Below, one piece after another: positions 1 through 9,900 of a DNA stretch of 45,131 nt. The notes below the pieces were generated by a model. It saw nothing but the letters and a program-made list of their open reading frames with translations, ran no database searches and had not been told where the DNA came from. Source of the DNA: Opitutia bacterium Tous-C8FEB (GTDB taxonomy: Bacteria > Verrucomicrobiota > Verrucomicrobiia > Opitutales > Opitutaceae). The stretch covers positions 1 to 45,131 of the forward strand of contig NEUZ01000006.1 of assembly GCA_002304435.1 (NCBI GenBank), written 5' to 3'. The stretch's first letter is position 1. Each line of letters starts with the position of its first letter. The position numbers were made by a program, and so were the translations under genes.

Positions 1-1
1 G

Positions 2-1528
2 TTGACGCTCAACGACGCCGGCCTGGTGACCGTGCGGGCGACTCAGGCCGGTAATGTAGACATCGCCGCGGCGACCCCGGTGGAGCGCTCGTTCAACGTC
101 ACGACGAATTTTCTCGCGTGGCAGACCGCCCGCTTCACGGCGGAGGAGCGGGCTGGCCCCGCCCGCAGCGGCCCCAACGCGGTCTACGGTCTCGATGACC
201 TGCCGAATCTGGTGAAGTACGCGCTCGGCCTCCTGCCCAAGGTGAATGTCACCTCGGAACGTCCCGCACTCACCGAGGATGGCACCCGCTGGGTGTTCAC
301 CTACGATCGGCCAGAGGGCAACGCGCTGGGCAGCGTCCAGTACGCGGTCGAGGTTTTGACGAATCTGCGGGATCCTGCCGCCTGGTCCGGCGCCGGGCTG
401 CTGAACGAACAGGTCTCCAGCGTGGGCGGCAAGGCTCGCTGGCGGGCGACCTATCCCCTCCGCTCAACGACCAATCCCGCCGGCGCGCGCGTGGCGGCGT
501 TCCGGCTCCGGGTTACCACTCCCGAGGGCACCGCGTATTCCCCGGTCCTGGCCGGGATGACGCAGGAGTTGCCGGCGGGGCAGACCACCGCGCTCTCGTT
601 CCCGCTCTATCCGGTGCCTACCTCGGCCGCGCTGATGGCGCGCCTGACGGATACCGGTCCCAACTTTATCGAGGCGGCCGGCGCGGGCTGGACCGCCGCG
701 ACCTTGGGTGACGGCTTGCAGCCGCACTACGTGCGGATCCGCAGCGGCGCTTCCGCCGGGCGCGTGCTGCCGGTGCGGTCCGCGGTCGGCGCGGAGAATC
801 GCCTGGTGCTGGACAGCGGCGGTCTGCCGCTGGCACGTAGCGGAGTCACGACGGGGGCTGCGGGCGATGCCTTCGAGGTGCTGGCCGCGCAGACCCTTTC
901 CGGTGCCTTCAACGCGGTGGCTTTGGCGGCGGGGAATACCGCGGCCGAGGCGGATCAGGTGCAGGTCTGGAGCGGGGCGACCTGGCTCTCATTCTACAAG
1001 CACGCCACGCGCAACCGCTGGGAAGCGGAGCACGATGCGGCGGGCGCTTCGGCGCGTGACGCCTACGCCCTGCGGCCCGATCGCGGCCTGCGCGTGCGTC
1101 GCGGCAACACGGGCCCGGCGGTGCTGTACGTGCATCACGCGGGCCGCGTGGCGGACACCGCGGTGCGGATCGTACACGACCGGCCGGGCTCGACCTTCGT
1201 GGCCCTCGGGTTGCCGGTGGACGCCACCTTGGCCTCCATCGATCCGGGATTGGGCGGCGGCGTGGCGGGTGGTTGGCGCACGGGGGCTTCGCCCGCCTTG
1301 GCCAGCACCACCGCGGACTTGCTGATGGCGTGGAATCCGGCGGGCAACGGCTGGACCACCACCTACAAGAACACTGGCACCGCACGCTGGGAGGAAGCGC
1401 GCGATGGCGCCCAAGCGGTGCGCGACGAGTTGGTGATTCCGGCCGGCCAGCCCTTGCTGGTCCGGCGGGTAGGGGAGGCGGGCGCACAGCTCATCGCCGT
1501 GCCCCTGCCTTATTCGGTTGCCCGCTGA
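2..1528 (+). CDS. TIGR02597-family surface protein, 5' truncated
   Basis: The reading frame is open from the window edge, so the listed TTG at base 2 is probably internal and the true start lies upstream. The first part carries the phrase 'GLDDLPNLVKYALGL', which is common in large verrucomicrobial extracellular proteins. The last ~330 residues match, from memory, the verrucomicrobial family TIGR02597: a 'GQTTALSFPL' start, an 'AAGAGWTAATL' segment, 'HYVRIRSGASAGRVLPV', and a repeated 'QVWSGATWLSFYK...NRWEA' block that recurs as 'MAWNPAGNGWTTTYKN...ARWEEA'. Members are secreted or surface-exposed proteins of unknown function. No sorting tail or membrane anchor is visible at the C-terminus. 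It precedes another large secreted protein and the exosortase genes, so a cell-surface role is likely, but the biochemical function is unknown. Confidence 0.75.
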   Translation: MTLNDAGLVTVRATQAGNVDIAAATPVERSFNVTTNFLAWQTARFTAEERAGPARSGPNAVYGLDDLPNLVKYALGLLPKVNVTSERPALTEDGTRWVFTYDRPEGNALGSVQYAVEVLTNLRDPAAWSGAGLLNEQVSSVGGKARWRATYPLRSTTNPAGARVAAFRLRVTTPEGTAYSPVLAGMTQELPAGQTTALSFPLYPVPTSAALMARLTDTGPNFIEAAGAGWTAATLGDGLQPHYVRIRSGASAGRVLPVRSAVGAENRLVLDSGGLPLARSGVTTGAAGDAFEVLAAQTLSGAFNAVALAAGNTAAEADQVQVWSGATWLSFYKHATRNRWEAEHDAAGASARDAYALRPDRGLRVRRGNTGPAVLYVHHAGRVADTAVRIVHDRPGSTFVALGLPVDATLASIDPGLGGGVAGGWRTGASPALASTTADLLMAWNPAGNGWTTTYKNTGTARWEEARDGAQAVRDELVIPAGQPLLVRRVGEAGAQLIAVPLPYSVAR

Positions 1529-1889
1529 CAGCGCGCGGCCGCCCCCGGCGGTCGGTTGCCTTCCTGGCTTTCCCGAGGGATCGGGCGCGCTCCGCTGGCC
1601 CAAGGCGGCGCTCGCGGATGCATTTTTTTGCGGCCGCGATGGCAGAAGGCGCCTCGAGGGTCGCGATCGCCTCGTCTCCGCTGCTTCCCGGCTCGCGCTT
1701 ACGCCCGGCGGCTGAGGGCGGTACCCCAGCGCTTCCAGTCGTGGAATCACGTAGTTCCAGGGGCGCAACTTTACCTACGCAAAAATATGATAAATAGAGG
1801 CTTACGGAGTTTTATTCAAAACTAGGTCAAAGACGGCGCCCGCGCGCTCGCCGCTAGACGCGGCGTGGGCAACCGACGACGACAAGGGC
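1529..1889. other. Intergenic region, no gene seen
   Basis: This 361-base gap holds no convincing gene. The ORFs crossing it are Arg/Pro/Ser-rich shadows. The last ~110 bases are AT-rich compared with everything around them ('caaaaatatgataaatag') and include a TATGAT hexamer that could be a -10 element, but no well-spaced -35 is evident. A perfect 6-bp hairpin AGTTTT-ATTC-AAAACT lies at 1808-1823, in what would be the leader of the next gene. I infer a promoter and leader here, without precise assignment. Confidence 0.4.
1808..1823 (+). other. Small AT-rich hairpin in leader
   Basis: AGTTTT and AAAACT form a perfect 6-bp stem around a 4-nt loop, in the only AT-rich patch of this gap, about 65 bases upstream of the GTG at 1890. 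It has no U-tract and so is not a clear terminator. Function unknown. Confidence 0.35.
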
Positions 1890-4469
1890 GTGAACTCCCC
1901 GCTCTTCGCTGCTTCCGGCCTCCGTCTGCTCGCGTCGCTTGTGTTGGCCCTGTCCGGGGTGAACTGGCTGGCAGCGCAGGGTGCGGCGGTCGTGCTCGAC
2001 ACCTTCGGCCCCGCTAGCCTCGGCGGAGTGGTCCCAGGTTCGAGCTGGGAGGGGCAAGTCACGCGCGAGGGGGATGCGCTCGTCGTGGCGGGCACGGCGC
2101 GGGACGACAATGGCTGGCAGGCGCGGGGCTTGAACGTGAACGCCAGCGGGATGACCGCTCTGGCGGTGACCGGCTACCGCTTGGCCGGCAACGCGGCGGG
2201 GTTGCTGGTGATCGAATTGCAGGATGCCGCGCTGAACACCGCGGTCTTTTCGGCTCCGTTGAGCGCCCTGGGCACCGCCTCCAGCACGGTACGAATTCCG
2301 CTGCAGGCGTGGGCGGCGGGCTTTGATTTCACGCGCGTCACGGGCTGGTCGATCGGGGGCGGCGTGCCGCCCCCGGGTAATGACGCCTTCCGGGTCGTTC
2401 TTGAGCATCTGGAACTGAGTGCGCAGGGCGGGCCGATCGTGGCCGCCTTGCCCGTCATCACGGTGCCGCCGGTCGATCAGGCCGCGCCCTTGGACGCGGA
2501 GGTGCGGTTCATCGTCTCCGCGACGGGCCATCCGGAACCGACCTTCCAGTGGCGTCGCGAAGGTCGTCCGATCCCCGGCGCGACGGGCGCGGTGGTGACC
2601 GTGACGGTGACAGCGGACACCGTGGGCCAATACTCGGTCGCGGTGCAGAATAGCGTGGGCTCGGTGCTCAGCGCGCCGGTGCGTTTGAGCGTGGGTGTTG
2701 GCTCTTCGGGGGGAGTGATTGCGGGTACGGGTTCGACTGCGGGTCTGGGTTCCGGAACGAGTGGCGGCACGTCGCTCACCCCAGGAGGTTCGACGGCGGG
2801 AACGGGTTCCGGAACGACTAGCGGCAGTGCGCTCACCGCAGGGGGTTCGACTGCGGGAACGGGTTCCGGTTCTGCAGGCGGCACGACGCTCACCCCAGGA
2901 GGGACGCCGGGTGGGATGAGTGGAAGTTCCGGTTCCGGTTCGACGCTCGCCGCAGGGGGTTCGACTGTAGGAACGGGTTCTGCAGGCAGTACGTCGCTCA
3001 CCCCGGGAGGGGCGACGGGTACGGGCGCCGGCCAAGGCGTTGAGAACCCGGCGGCCGGGGGCGGCTCCGTGGCGGGCGCCTACTTCGGCACGTTGCCGGA
3101 CGGGGGCGTCTGGGCCCTCAACGTCCGCGCGGACCGGCGCGGGATGTTCCTCGCCCACTTCCCGGCCACTGGCACCGCCGCCATCACCGAGGTCACCCTC
3201 GGGGCCGATAATCGTTTTCAAGTCACCGGCACGACTCTCGCGCCGCGTGGCGTGGTCGCGGCCGCGCCCGGTTCCCCGGCCACCGCCTCGGCCCCGGTCA
3301 GCTACACGCTCCGGGCCCAGGTGACCGCGGAGAGCGCCACCGGCGAGCTCCTCGGGTACAGCCTCGCGGCCCCGGTCGATCGCGGGTCGCTGGCCACGGC
3401 GGGCCTCTATCGCGCGCCGGCCCTCTACACCAATGAAGGCAGCACGCACGTGATCATCGGGCCGAGCGGACGCGTCTTCGCCGTGACCACCTCGGCGCAG
3501 ACGGTTGACGCGGTGTCCGGGACCCTTGCGGCAGAGGGCGGCTTCCGGGCGGTAACCCGCCAGGGCGCGGAGGTTACCCTCGGCCTCAATGCGGCCACCC
3601 GCGCCCTTACGCTTGCCTACGCGGCGTCCGCCGATGCCCCGACCATCCTCTTCCACGGTCTGCGCGATACCGAGGTCGCGACCGCGGCGCTGGCCAATCT
3701 TTCCATCCGCACCCTCGCAGGCGCGGAGGACCAGAGCTTGGTCGCCGGGTTTGCGGTGGCGGGCGGCAGCAAGTCCGTCCTCGTGCGTGGCATTGGGCCG
3801 GCGCTGGCGGAATTCGGGGTCGAGGGAGTCCTCGCTGATCCCCGCCTGGAACTGCGGCGTCCGGGCGCGACTGGAATTCTAGTTGCGAACGACGATTGGA
3901 CGGAGGCCGAGGGGCGCGTCTTCCCGCGGGTAGGGGCCTTCGCCCTGCGCGGCGGCAGCCGAGACGCGGCCTTGGTCGCGGATCTGGAAGCCAGCACCTA
4001 CACCGCCCGCCTCAGCGAGGCGGCCGGCGGCTCGGGCGTGGCCCTGTTGGAATTGTACGATACGGGTGCGACGGGCGGTGGCCGTCTGACCAACCTCTCC
4101 GCCCGCTCGGTGGTCAGCCCGGATGGCGGGGCTCTGATCGCGGGTTTCAACCTTACGGGCACCGGCACGCGGCGGCTCCTGATCCGGGCGGTCGGTCCTT
4201 CCTTGGAGGCTTTCGGGCTGGAAGGCCTCCTGTCGGATCCGCGGCTCGACCTGTATGCTGCCGGTGGCTCGGTGCCGCTGGCGACGAATCAGGATTGGTC
4301 CCCCGCGCTGGCGGAAACCTTCCGGCAGGTGGGCGCCTTCGCGCTCCGCGACGGTTCGTGGGATGCGGCGTTCGTGGTGACCTTGCCGGCCGGCAGTTAC
4401 ACCGCGCAGGTGGGCTCCACCAACGGCGCCAGCGGCATCGCGCTGGTGGAGATTTATGAACTGCCCTGA
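1890..4469 (+). CDS. Large secreted Ig-like protein with Gly/Ser/Thr repeat linker and duplicated C-terminal domain
   Basis: This is an 859-residue protein starting at GTG, the first in-frame start; no Shine-Dalgarno is visible. A signal peptide (residues ~1-30, ending 'NWLAAQG') is followed by a beta-rich domain to about residue 175 that may be carbohydrate-binding. Next is an Ig-like domain (~181-270) with the usual 'FQWRREGRPIPGATG' and 'GQYSVAVQNSVGS' strands. A low-complexity linker (~281-375) is built from 19-residue units. A further beta-rich region (~395-595) is not assigned. The C-terminus holds two related ~125-residue domains (~600-723 and ~732-859) with the core 'VRGIGPALAEFGVEGVLADPRL' and the ending 'ALLELYDT' or 'ALVEIYELP'. 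The same pair closes the pectinesterase at 34398. The protein is most likely exported and attached to, or displayed on, the cell surface. Confidence 0.75.
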   Translation: MNSPLFAASGLRLLASLVLALSGVNWLAAQGAAVVLDTFGPASLGGVVPGSSWEGQVTREGDALVVAGTARDDNGWQARGLNVNASGMTALAVTGYRLAGNAAGLLVIELQDAALNTAVFSAPLSALGTASSTVRIPLQAWAAGFDFTRVTGWSIGGGVPPPGNDAFRVVLEHLELSAQGGPIVAALPVITVPPVDQAAPLDAEVRFIVSATGHPEPTFQWRREGRPIPGATGAVVTVTVTADTVGQYSVAVQNSVGSVLSAPVRLSVGVGSSGGVIAGTGSTAGLGSGTSGGTSLTPGGSTAGTGSGTTSGSALTAGGSTAGTGSGSAGGTTLTPGGTPGGMSGSSGSGSTLAAGGSTVGTGSAGSTSLTPGGATGTGAGQGVENPAAGGGSVAGAYFGTLPDGGVWALNVRADRRGMFLAHFPATGTAAITEVTLGADNRFQVTGTTLAPRGVVAAAPGSPATASAPVSYTLRAQVTAESATGELLGYSLAAPVDRGSLATAGLYRAPALYTNEGSTHVIIGPSGRVFAVTTSAQTVDAVSGTLAAEGGFRAVTRQGAEVTLGLNAATRALTLAYAASADAPTILFHGLRDTEVATAALANLSIRTLAGAEDQSLVAGFAVAGGSKSVLVRGIGPALAEFGVEGVLADPRLELRRPGATGILVANDDWTEAEGRVFPRVGAFALRGGSRDAALVADLEASTYTARLSEAAGGSGVALLELYDTGATGGGRLTNLSARSVVSPDGGALIAGFNLTGTGTRRLLIRAVGPSLEAFGLEGLLSDPRLDLYAAGGSVPLATNQDWSPALAETFRQVGAFALRDGSWDAAFVVTLPAGSYTAQVGSTNGASGIALVEIYELP
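2730..3008 (+). repeat. 57-nt coding tandem repeat
   Basis: Three consecutive units have exactly 57 nt (2730-2786, 2787-2843, 2844-2900). A fourth 57-nt unit is more diverged and a fifth is 51 nt. They encode 19-residue units such as 'GSTAGTGSGTTSGSALTAG' and 'GSTAGTGSGSAGGTTLTPG'. The array forms a flexible Gly/Ser/Thr linker between the Ig-like domain and the downstream domains. The exact period in frame suggests slippage or unequal recombination, so copy number may vary between strains. Confidence 0.85.
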
Positions 4470-4482
4470 GCAACCGCCCGGC

Positions 4483-4515
4483 GCGCATTGGCCGGGAGCT
4501 CCCGGCGTGGTGCGC
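4483..4515 (+). terminator. Strong hairpin after the Ig-like protein gene
   Basis: A perfect 16-nt palindrome GCCGGGAGCTCCCGGC (4491-4506) is flanked by complementary GCGCA and TGCGC, giving a long GC-rich stem 14 bases after the stop codon. There is no following T-run, so intrinsic termination is possible but not clear. Confidence 0.4.
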
Positions 4516-4672
4516 TCAAGGGGCGTAATGCGGCGCCGGCGGGCGTAGTTCTACGGGACCGATTGCCGTGGCTCCAGGGGCGGTTGGGGTAAATCTCGAC
4601 GTCACGGCATTCCTAATGCAAGATTCTCTCCATAAGTTCCGGTTCAGGTCCTTTCCTCACTGATTTTTTGGC

Positions 4673-5968
4673 GTGTTTTACCGTCTCCAGCTTCCGTTCA
4701 GTGTCTTGTCCCGTGTCGCGCGCGGGGGAGCTTGGGGCGTGCTTGTCGTGCTCGCGGGGCAACCGCTCTCCGCGCAGATGGTGCTGCCCGCACCCATGAT
4801 TGAGCCGCTGCTGCCGGCGGCGTTGCGGGCGGAGGATCCGTCCAGCCGGAACTCCGCGCTGCGGGCCGGCTCCGTCAGTCACCCGGGGGCGACGCGCCCG
4901 CCGGCCCCGACCACCCCCTTCACGTACGGCCGGCTGGCCCTCTACCCTCGGGTGAGCGCGTCGTTTTCCTACAGCGAGGGAATCCTTTCCGAGGTGGGCC
5001 GGCCGACGAACTCGTACATTTCCTCCGTCTCGGCCGGGTTCCGGTTCGATGCCGGGCGCAACTGGGCCCTCGATTACGGCACGGGCTGGACCCTTTACTC
5101 CAGCCGGCGCTTCAAGAACTCACCCAACCACAATTTTAACTTCTCGGGCGCCCTGCCGCCGCTGGGCTCGTGGGAAGCGGGTTTTTCCCAAGGCTACAGT
5201 TACGCGCGGGCGCCGCGGATCGAGACGGGGCGACAGACGGAGCGGCAAACCGTGACCACGTCGGGCTCATTTGCCCGGCCTTTGGGAACCAAGCTAACCT
5301 TCCAGAGCAGTCTTTCGCAGAGCCTCAGCTTCATTTCGGCCAGTCCGGACTCGTACTCCTGGTCCTCGAGCAACGCGCTGCAGTACCGCCTTGGGCAGTC
5401 AGCCTCCGTTGGAGGCTCCGTCGGGGTCAGTTACGTCGATGTGAACCCCGGCGTGAATATGGCGGCGGTCACCGCAAGTGGGAATTTCGCGTGGGCGGTG
5501 TCGCCGCGGCTCACGATGAGCGCTTCCGCGGGCACCGATTACCGCTGGATCTTCTCCCGCGGGGTGAAGTCTCCGACCACGCCTGTGTTCCAGCTCGGAG
5601 GGAGTTACCAGCTCTTTGACCACACCTCCTTCAACGCCAGCGCGTCCCGCAGCATTAGCCCGTCCAGCTTTCGCAATCAGCTGTTGGATGGAACGAGCTG
5701 GACCCTGGGTTTTGGGCAGCGGCTCTTGGGCGTCATCCAGATTTCCGGTTCCGTCGGCGGTCAGATTTCCGGCTACAAGGCCTCGCGCCTGGGGGTGGAG
5801 GCGGGGCGAAAGGATGATTCCTATGTTTATTCGCTGAACGCGGGCACGACGGTGCTGCGGCGGATCAGCCTTTCGGTCGGCTTCAGCGCGACCGACAACT
5901 CCAGCAACCGGAGGGGCTACGGCTTCAATAGCCGGACCTACAGCGTGCAAGGGGGCTTTGGCTTTTGA
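4673..5968 (+). CDS. Outer-membrane beta-barrel protein of the exosortase locus
   Basis: A 431-residue protein starting at GTG. Residues 1-35 form a signal peptide ('GVLVVLAGQPLSAQ'). The rest is a succession of alternating polar/apolar strands rich in Ser, Tyr and Gly ('YPRVSASFSYSEG', 'VSAGFRFDAGRNWALDYG', 'LSVGFSATDNSSN'), ending in '...TYSVQGGFGF' with a terminal Phe, the usual C-terminal signature for BAM-dependent outer-membrane insertion. Similar barrel proteins are commonly encoded beside exosortases and exopolysaccharide export genes. Its stop overlaps the exosortase start (TTGA), so the two are probably co-translated. An outer-membrane exit pore or surface assembly component is the likely role; the substrate is unknown. 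Confidence 0.7.
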   Translation: MFYRLQLPFSVLSRVARGGAWGVLVVLAGQPLSAQMVLPAPMIEPLLPAALRAEDPSSRNSALRAGSVSHPGATRPPAPTTPFTYGRLALYPRVSASFSYSEGILSEVGRPTNSYISSVSAGFRFDAGRNWALDYGTGWTLYSSRRFKNSPNHNFNFSGALPPLGSWEAGFSQGYSYARAPRIETGRQTERQTVTTSGSFARPLGTKLTFQSSLSQSLSFISASPDSYSWSSSNALQYRLGQSASVGGSVGVSYVDVNPGVNMAAVTASGNFAWAVSPRLTMSASAGTDYRWIFSRGVKSPTTPVFQLGGSYQLFDHTSFNASASRSISPSSFRNQLLDGTSWTLGFGQRLLGVIQISGSVGGQISGYKASRLGVEAGRKDDSYVYSLNAGTTVLRRISLSVGFSATDNSSNRRGYGFNSRTYSVQGGFGF

Positions 5969-6912
5969 ACTCAGGACTCACTGAATCTCGTCCCGCGCTG
6001 CCGGCCGGCGCGGCGTCTGCACCGGCTCCGGCCTATGCCGCCGCGGCGCACCCGCAGTGGCGCCGCTACGCTTGGGCGGCCGGACTGCTCGCCCTCCCGT
6101 TTGGGCTGGTCTTTTACGAGTTGGTGCGGTTCGCGCTGGCGAGCGACCTCTACTCTCACACCCTCCTGATGCCGGTCGTGGCGGGCTACTTCGCCTGGCT
6201 GGCGCGCCCGGACCTGCCGGCGCCGGGCCGGGCCAACTGGTTGTCCGCGGTGCTGCTGGCAGGACTGGCCGGGTGTTTGGTCGTGTGGTCGCTGGGAGTC
6301 ATCGGATCGCGCGGCTGGTCCGTCGAGGACCACTTGGCGGCGCGGGTGGGGGCCTACGTGCTGCTGCTGGCGGCGGCCGGGTTCGCCCTCGTGGGAGCGC
6401 GCGGGGTGCGGGCCGTGGCCTTCCCGCTGGGCCTCCTGCTGTTCGCCTTCCCGATGCCGACGGCGCTGACCAAGGGCATCGAGGTGTTCCTGCAGCACGG
6501 TTCGGCCGAGGTCTCCCACCTCCTCTTTAACCTTACCGGCACGCCCAATTTCCGGACCGACCTGCTCTTCCAGTTGCCTCGCATCAGCCTGCTGGTGGCC
6601 CCGGAGTGCAGCGGCATCCATTCCTCGCTTGCGCTGTTCATCACCAGCTTGGTGGCGGGCAAGTTGTTCCTGCGCGCCTCGTGGCGGCGGATTCTCTTGG
6701 CCGTCATCGTCGTGCCGCTGGCCCTGCTCCGGAACGGATTCCGCATCCTCACCATCGGCCTGCTCTGCGTCCACATCGGGCCGCATATGATCAACTCCGC
6801 CATCCACCACCAGGGCGGCCCGATCTTCTTCGCGCTGTCCCTAGTGCCGTTCGGCGCGTTGCTCTGGTGGCTCCGGCGGGCGGAAGCCCGCTCGCCCGCC
6901 CCGCGATCCTGA
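5965..6912 (+). CDS. xrtC: Exosortase, probably the VPDSG-CTERM type (XrtC-like)
   Basis: A 315-residue polytopic inner-membrane protein of the exosortase/archaeosortase family, which processes the C-terminal sorting tails of exported proteins. The catalytic triad pattern is present: Cys in 'VAPECSGIHSS', Arg in 'LLRNGFRILTIG', and His in 'INSAIHHQGG'. About eight hydrophobic segments surround these. The start is TTG, overlapping the upstream stop as TTGA; the next in-frame Met is far inside the first transmembrane region, so TTG is preferred. Assignment to exosortase C rests on context: the only sorting tail in the window is VPDRG-type, and VPDSG-CTERM/exosortase C pairs are a verrucomicrobial feature. 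The subclass is therefore inferred, while the family is clear. Confidence 0.85.
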   Translation: MNSGLTESRPALPAGAASAPAPAYAAAAHPQWRRYAWAAGLLALPFGLVFYELVRFALASDLYSHTLLMPVVAGYFAWLARPDLPAPGRANWLSAVLLAGLAGCLVVWSLGVIGSRGWSVEDHLAARVGAYVLLLAAAGFALVGARGVRAVAFPLGLLLFAFPMPTALTKGIEVFLQHGSAEVSHLLFNLTGTPNFRTDLLFQLPRISLLVAPECSGIHSSLALFITSLVAGKLFLRASWRRILLAVIVVPLALLRNGFRILTIGLLCVHIGPHMINSAIHHQGGPIFFALSLVPFGALLWWLRRAEARSPAPRS

Positions 6913-6931
6913 TCCTTTGCCCCTTACCTTT

Positions 6932-9900
6932 ATGCACACGTTCCAGAAGTTGCTGATGGTCCCGGCCTGCCTGCTGGTGCTCGCTGGCTGTTCCCGCGAG
7001 TCCCGCATCGATAAGGCGCTGAAGAAGGGCGAGGAACTGCTCGCCGCCGGCAAGTACGCCGAGGCGGAGCTGGAGTTCAAGACCGCCCAGCAGACGCCGC
7101 AGCCGCAGCCGCGTGCCTTGGTTGGTCTCGGCGAGGTCTATCTGCATCAGGGTCGGCTTGACCGGGCTTCGGCGTTCCTCGCCAAGGCGAAGGAACTGCT
7201 GCCGGACGATGTCGATGTTCGTCTGAAGCTCGCGATGTGCCAGTTGTCCCTCCGGCAGCCGGCGGAGGCGCGCTCCGCGGCGCGCTTCGTGCTGGAGCGG
7301 CGCCCGGCTGACCCCGAGGCCCCACTGCTGCTCGCGGACACCAGCCAGAATGGACCAGAGGTCGAGGAATCGCGTGCGATCCTCAAGGCGCTGCCGGCAC
7401 CGGCGGTGAATGGCGCCCCGGCCCTCGCGGGGCAGGCGATGCTGGCGATCAAGGAGAAGAAGTTTGACGAGGCGGACGCGCTGATTGCCCGGGCCCGGGC
7501 CGCCGACGCCAAGTACTACGCGACCAACAGCGCCCAGGCCCTCCTGCACCTCGCCCGGAACGAGCCGGAAAAGGCGGACGCGGCCCTCCAGGCGGTCACC
7601 GAGACGGCTCCTAACCGCGTGATGCACGAGGTGCGGTGGGCCGCTTTCAAGCTGCAACAGAAGGACGTCGCGGCGGCGCGGCGGATTCTCGAAGGCGTCG
7701 TCCAGCGGCGGGGCGATTACGTGCCGGCGCTGCTGGCGCTGGCACACCTCGAAAACAGTGAACAGAAGGCTGATGCGGCTCTGGAACTGGCGAACAAGGC
7801 GGTCGCCACCGAGCCCTTCGGGGGCGAGGCGATCTTGCTCGCAGGGCAGATCAAGCTGCAGCGGCAGGACTGGGATGGCGCGATCGTGGAATTCGAGCGC
7901 CTGCTCTCCCTCTTCCAAAACAACCCGATGGCCCATTTCCACCTGGCGCGGGCCCACGTCGGCAAGGGGGAGTTGAACAAAGCGATCGTCAGCCTGCAGA
8001 CCGCGATCGGCATCGACCCGACTTACCCGCCCCCCGTCATCCTTTTCAGCACCCTGCACCTGCGCAAAGGGGAGCCAGCTCCCGCCGAGGCACCCCTGCG
8101 CCGCCTGCTCCAGTCGCGGGCTGACTTTTCGCCCGCGTGGGAGCAGCTCGGCGAGGTCCTGCGCGCCTTGGGGCGTAATGATGAGTCCTGGCGCGTTTAT
8201 GATGCGCTGGTAAAGGCGGCGCCGCAGAATGCGGGCTGGACCTTCCGCCGCGGCGAGCTCGCGGTTCGGCTGGGCCGGACCACTGACGCCAAGACCGATC
8301 TGACCAAGGCGCTGGAACTGGATAAGACCCAGCTCGGCGCGCTGGAACTGCTGATCGGGATCGCCTTCGGGGCGAAGCAGGGGCCGGAGGCACTCCGGTT
8401 GGCGCAGGCCAGCGTACAGGCCAATCCGCAGTCTGCCCGCCCGCAGCTGATTTTGGCGCGGGTGCACCTGACGCTGAAGGAGGCCGACAAGGCAGAGGCT
8501 GCCCTCAAGCGCGCCATCGAATTGGAGCCGGATACTTCCGAGCCGTACCTCGCCCTCGCCCAGTTCCTCGGTAGCACCCAGAAGCACGAGGGCGCGGTCG
8601 CGAGCCTCGAGACGCTTTTGGCGAAGAACCCCAAGTCCGCGCAGGCCCTCCTGCTCAAGGGGATGCTGCTCGAGGCCAAGAAGGACTTCCCCGGGGCGCG
8701 CAGCGCCTACGAAGGGCTCTTGGCGGCAGATCCCCAGTCGTGGCTCGCCCTCAACAACCTCGCCTACATCCAACTGGATCATTTCAAGGATCCGGCCAAA
8801 GCCCGCGAGTACGCCGCCAAGGCCCGCGAGGTGGCGCCGGGCAACCCGGCGGTCGCCGACACCCTTGGCTGGAGCCTGTCGCGGCTTAGCCAGTACGCCC
8901 AGGCCGAGCCCCTGCTGAAGGAGGCCCTCGCCGGCCTGCCCGACAATCCGGAGGTGCTCTACCACGTGGGCGTGAACAGCTATTACCTCGGTCAGGAGGA
9001 AGCCGCGCGGAAGGCGTTGCAGCAGGCCCTGAAGCTGGCGCCCGAGTTTCCCCACGCGGCGGAGGCCAAGGCGCGCCTCGCGATCCTCGACTTCGATCCC
9101 GCCAAGGCGGGCGCGGAAGTGCGCAAGCTGATCGAGACGGAGCTTAGCGCGCGCAAGGACGATCCCTTGCTCCTGAGCCGGCTCGCGCTGCTGCAGGAGC
9201 GGGCGGGCGAATTGAAGGAGGCCCTGGCGTCCTGGCAGGCCGCGGCGGCGGCGAGTCCGACTAATGCCGGCTTTGCCCTCGGGATCGTGCGGATCCTCGA
9301 GGCGCAGGGTGAGGGCGAGAAAGCGCTCGAGGCCGCGAAGGCGGCCCGCAAGGTCGCCTCGGCCGATCCCGACGTGGCGCGCGCCCTCGGGCGCATCGCG
9401 AGCCGGCAGGGCCAGCACTCCTGGGGCCTCAGCCTCCTGCGCGAGGCGGCCCGCGGCCGGCCGGGCGTCCCGGAGGTGCAACTCGACCTCGCGGAAGGCG
9501 CGGCGGCTGCCGGTGACCATCGCGAGGCGGAGACGGCCCTACAGGAACTCGTGCAGAGCCACGCCGCACACCCGCTGGCGAAGGAGGCGGCCGCCTTGCG
9601 GACGTTCCTGACCGCGGGAGAAGCGGGCAAGCCCGCGCCGGCGGCGCTCGAGGAGCGGCGCAAGGCCGCGCCGCGTTCGGCTTGGGTGCTGTGGGCGGAC
9701 GGCAAGCTCGCCGAAAAGGCCGGCGACGCGGCCAAGGCCCGCGCGGCCTACGAGCAGTTGCTGGCGGCTTACCCCGAGCATCAGATGGGCCAGCAGCGGC
9801 TGGCCGTGCTCTGGTCCGCGGTCACCGATGCGGACGCCAAACGCACCCTCGAGTACGCGACCAAGTCGCGCGAGCGCTTCCCGGATGATCCGGAGGTGGC

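Noticed and set aside
2730-3008. CRISPR array
   Set aside because: The repeat units are contiguous, in frame and coding, with no unique spacers.
1854-3656. 600-aa minus-strand ORF opposite the Ig-like protein
   Set aside because: Arg/Gly/His-rich composition with repeats mirroring the 57-nt array; a high-GC shadow of the + strand gene.
6791-9520. 909-aa minus-strand ORF opposite prsT
   Set aside because: No domains, and the + strand has an unambiguous lipoprotein TPR protein. Long antisense ORFs are expected at this GC content.
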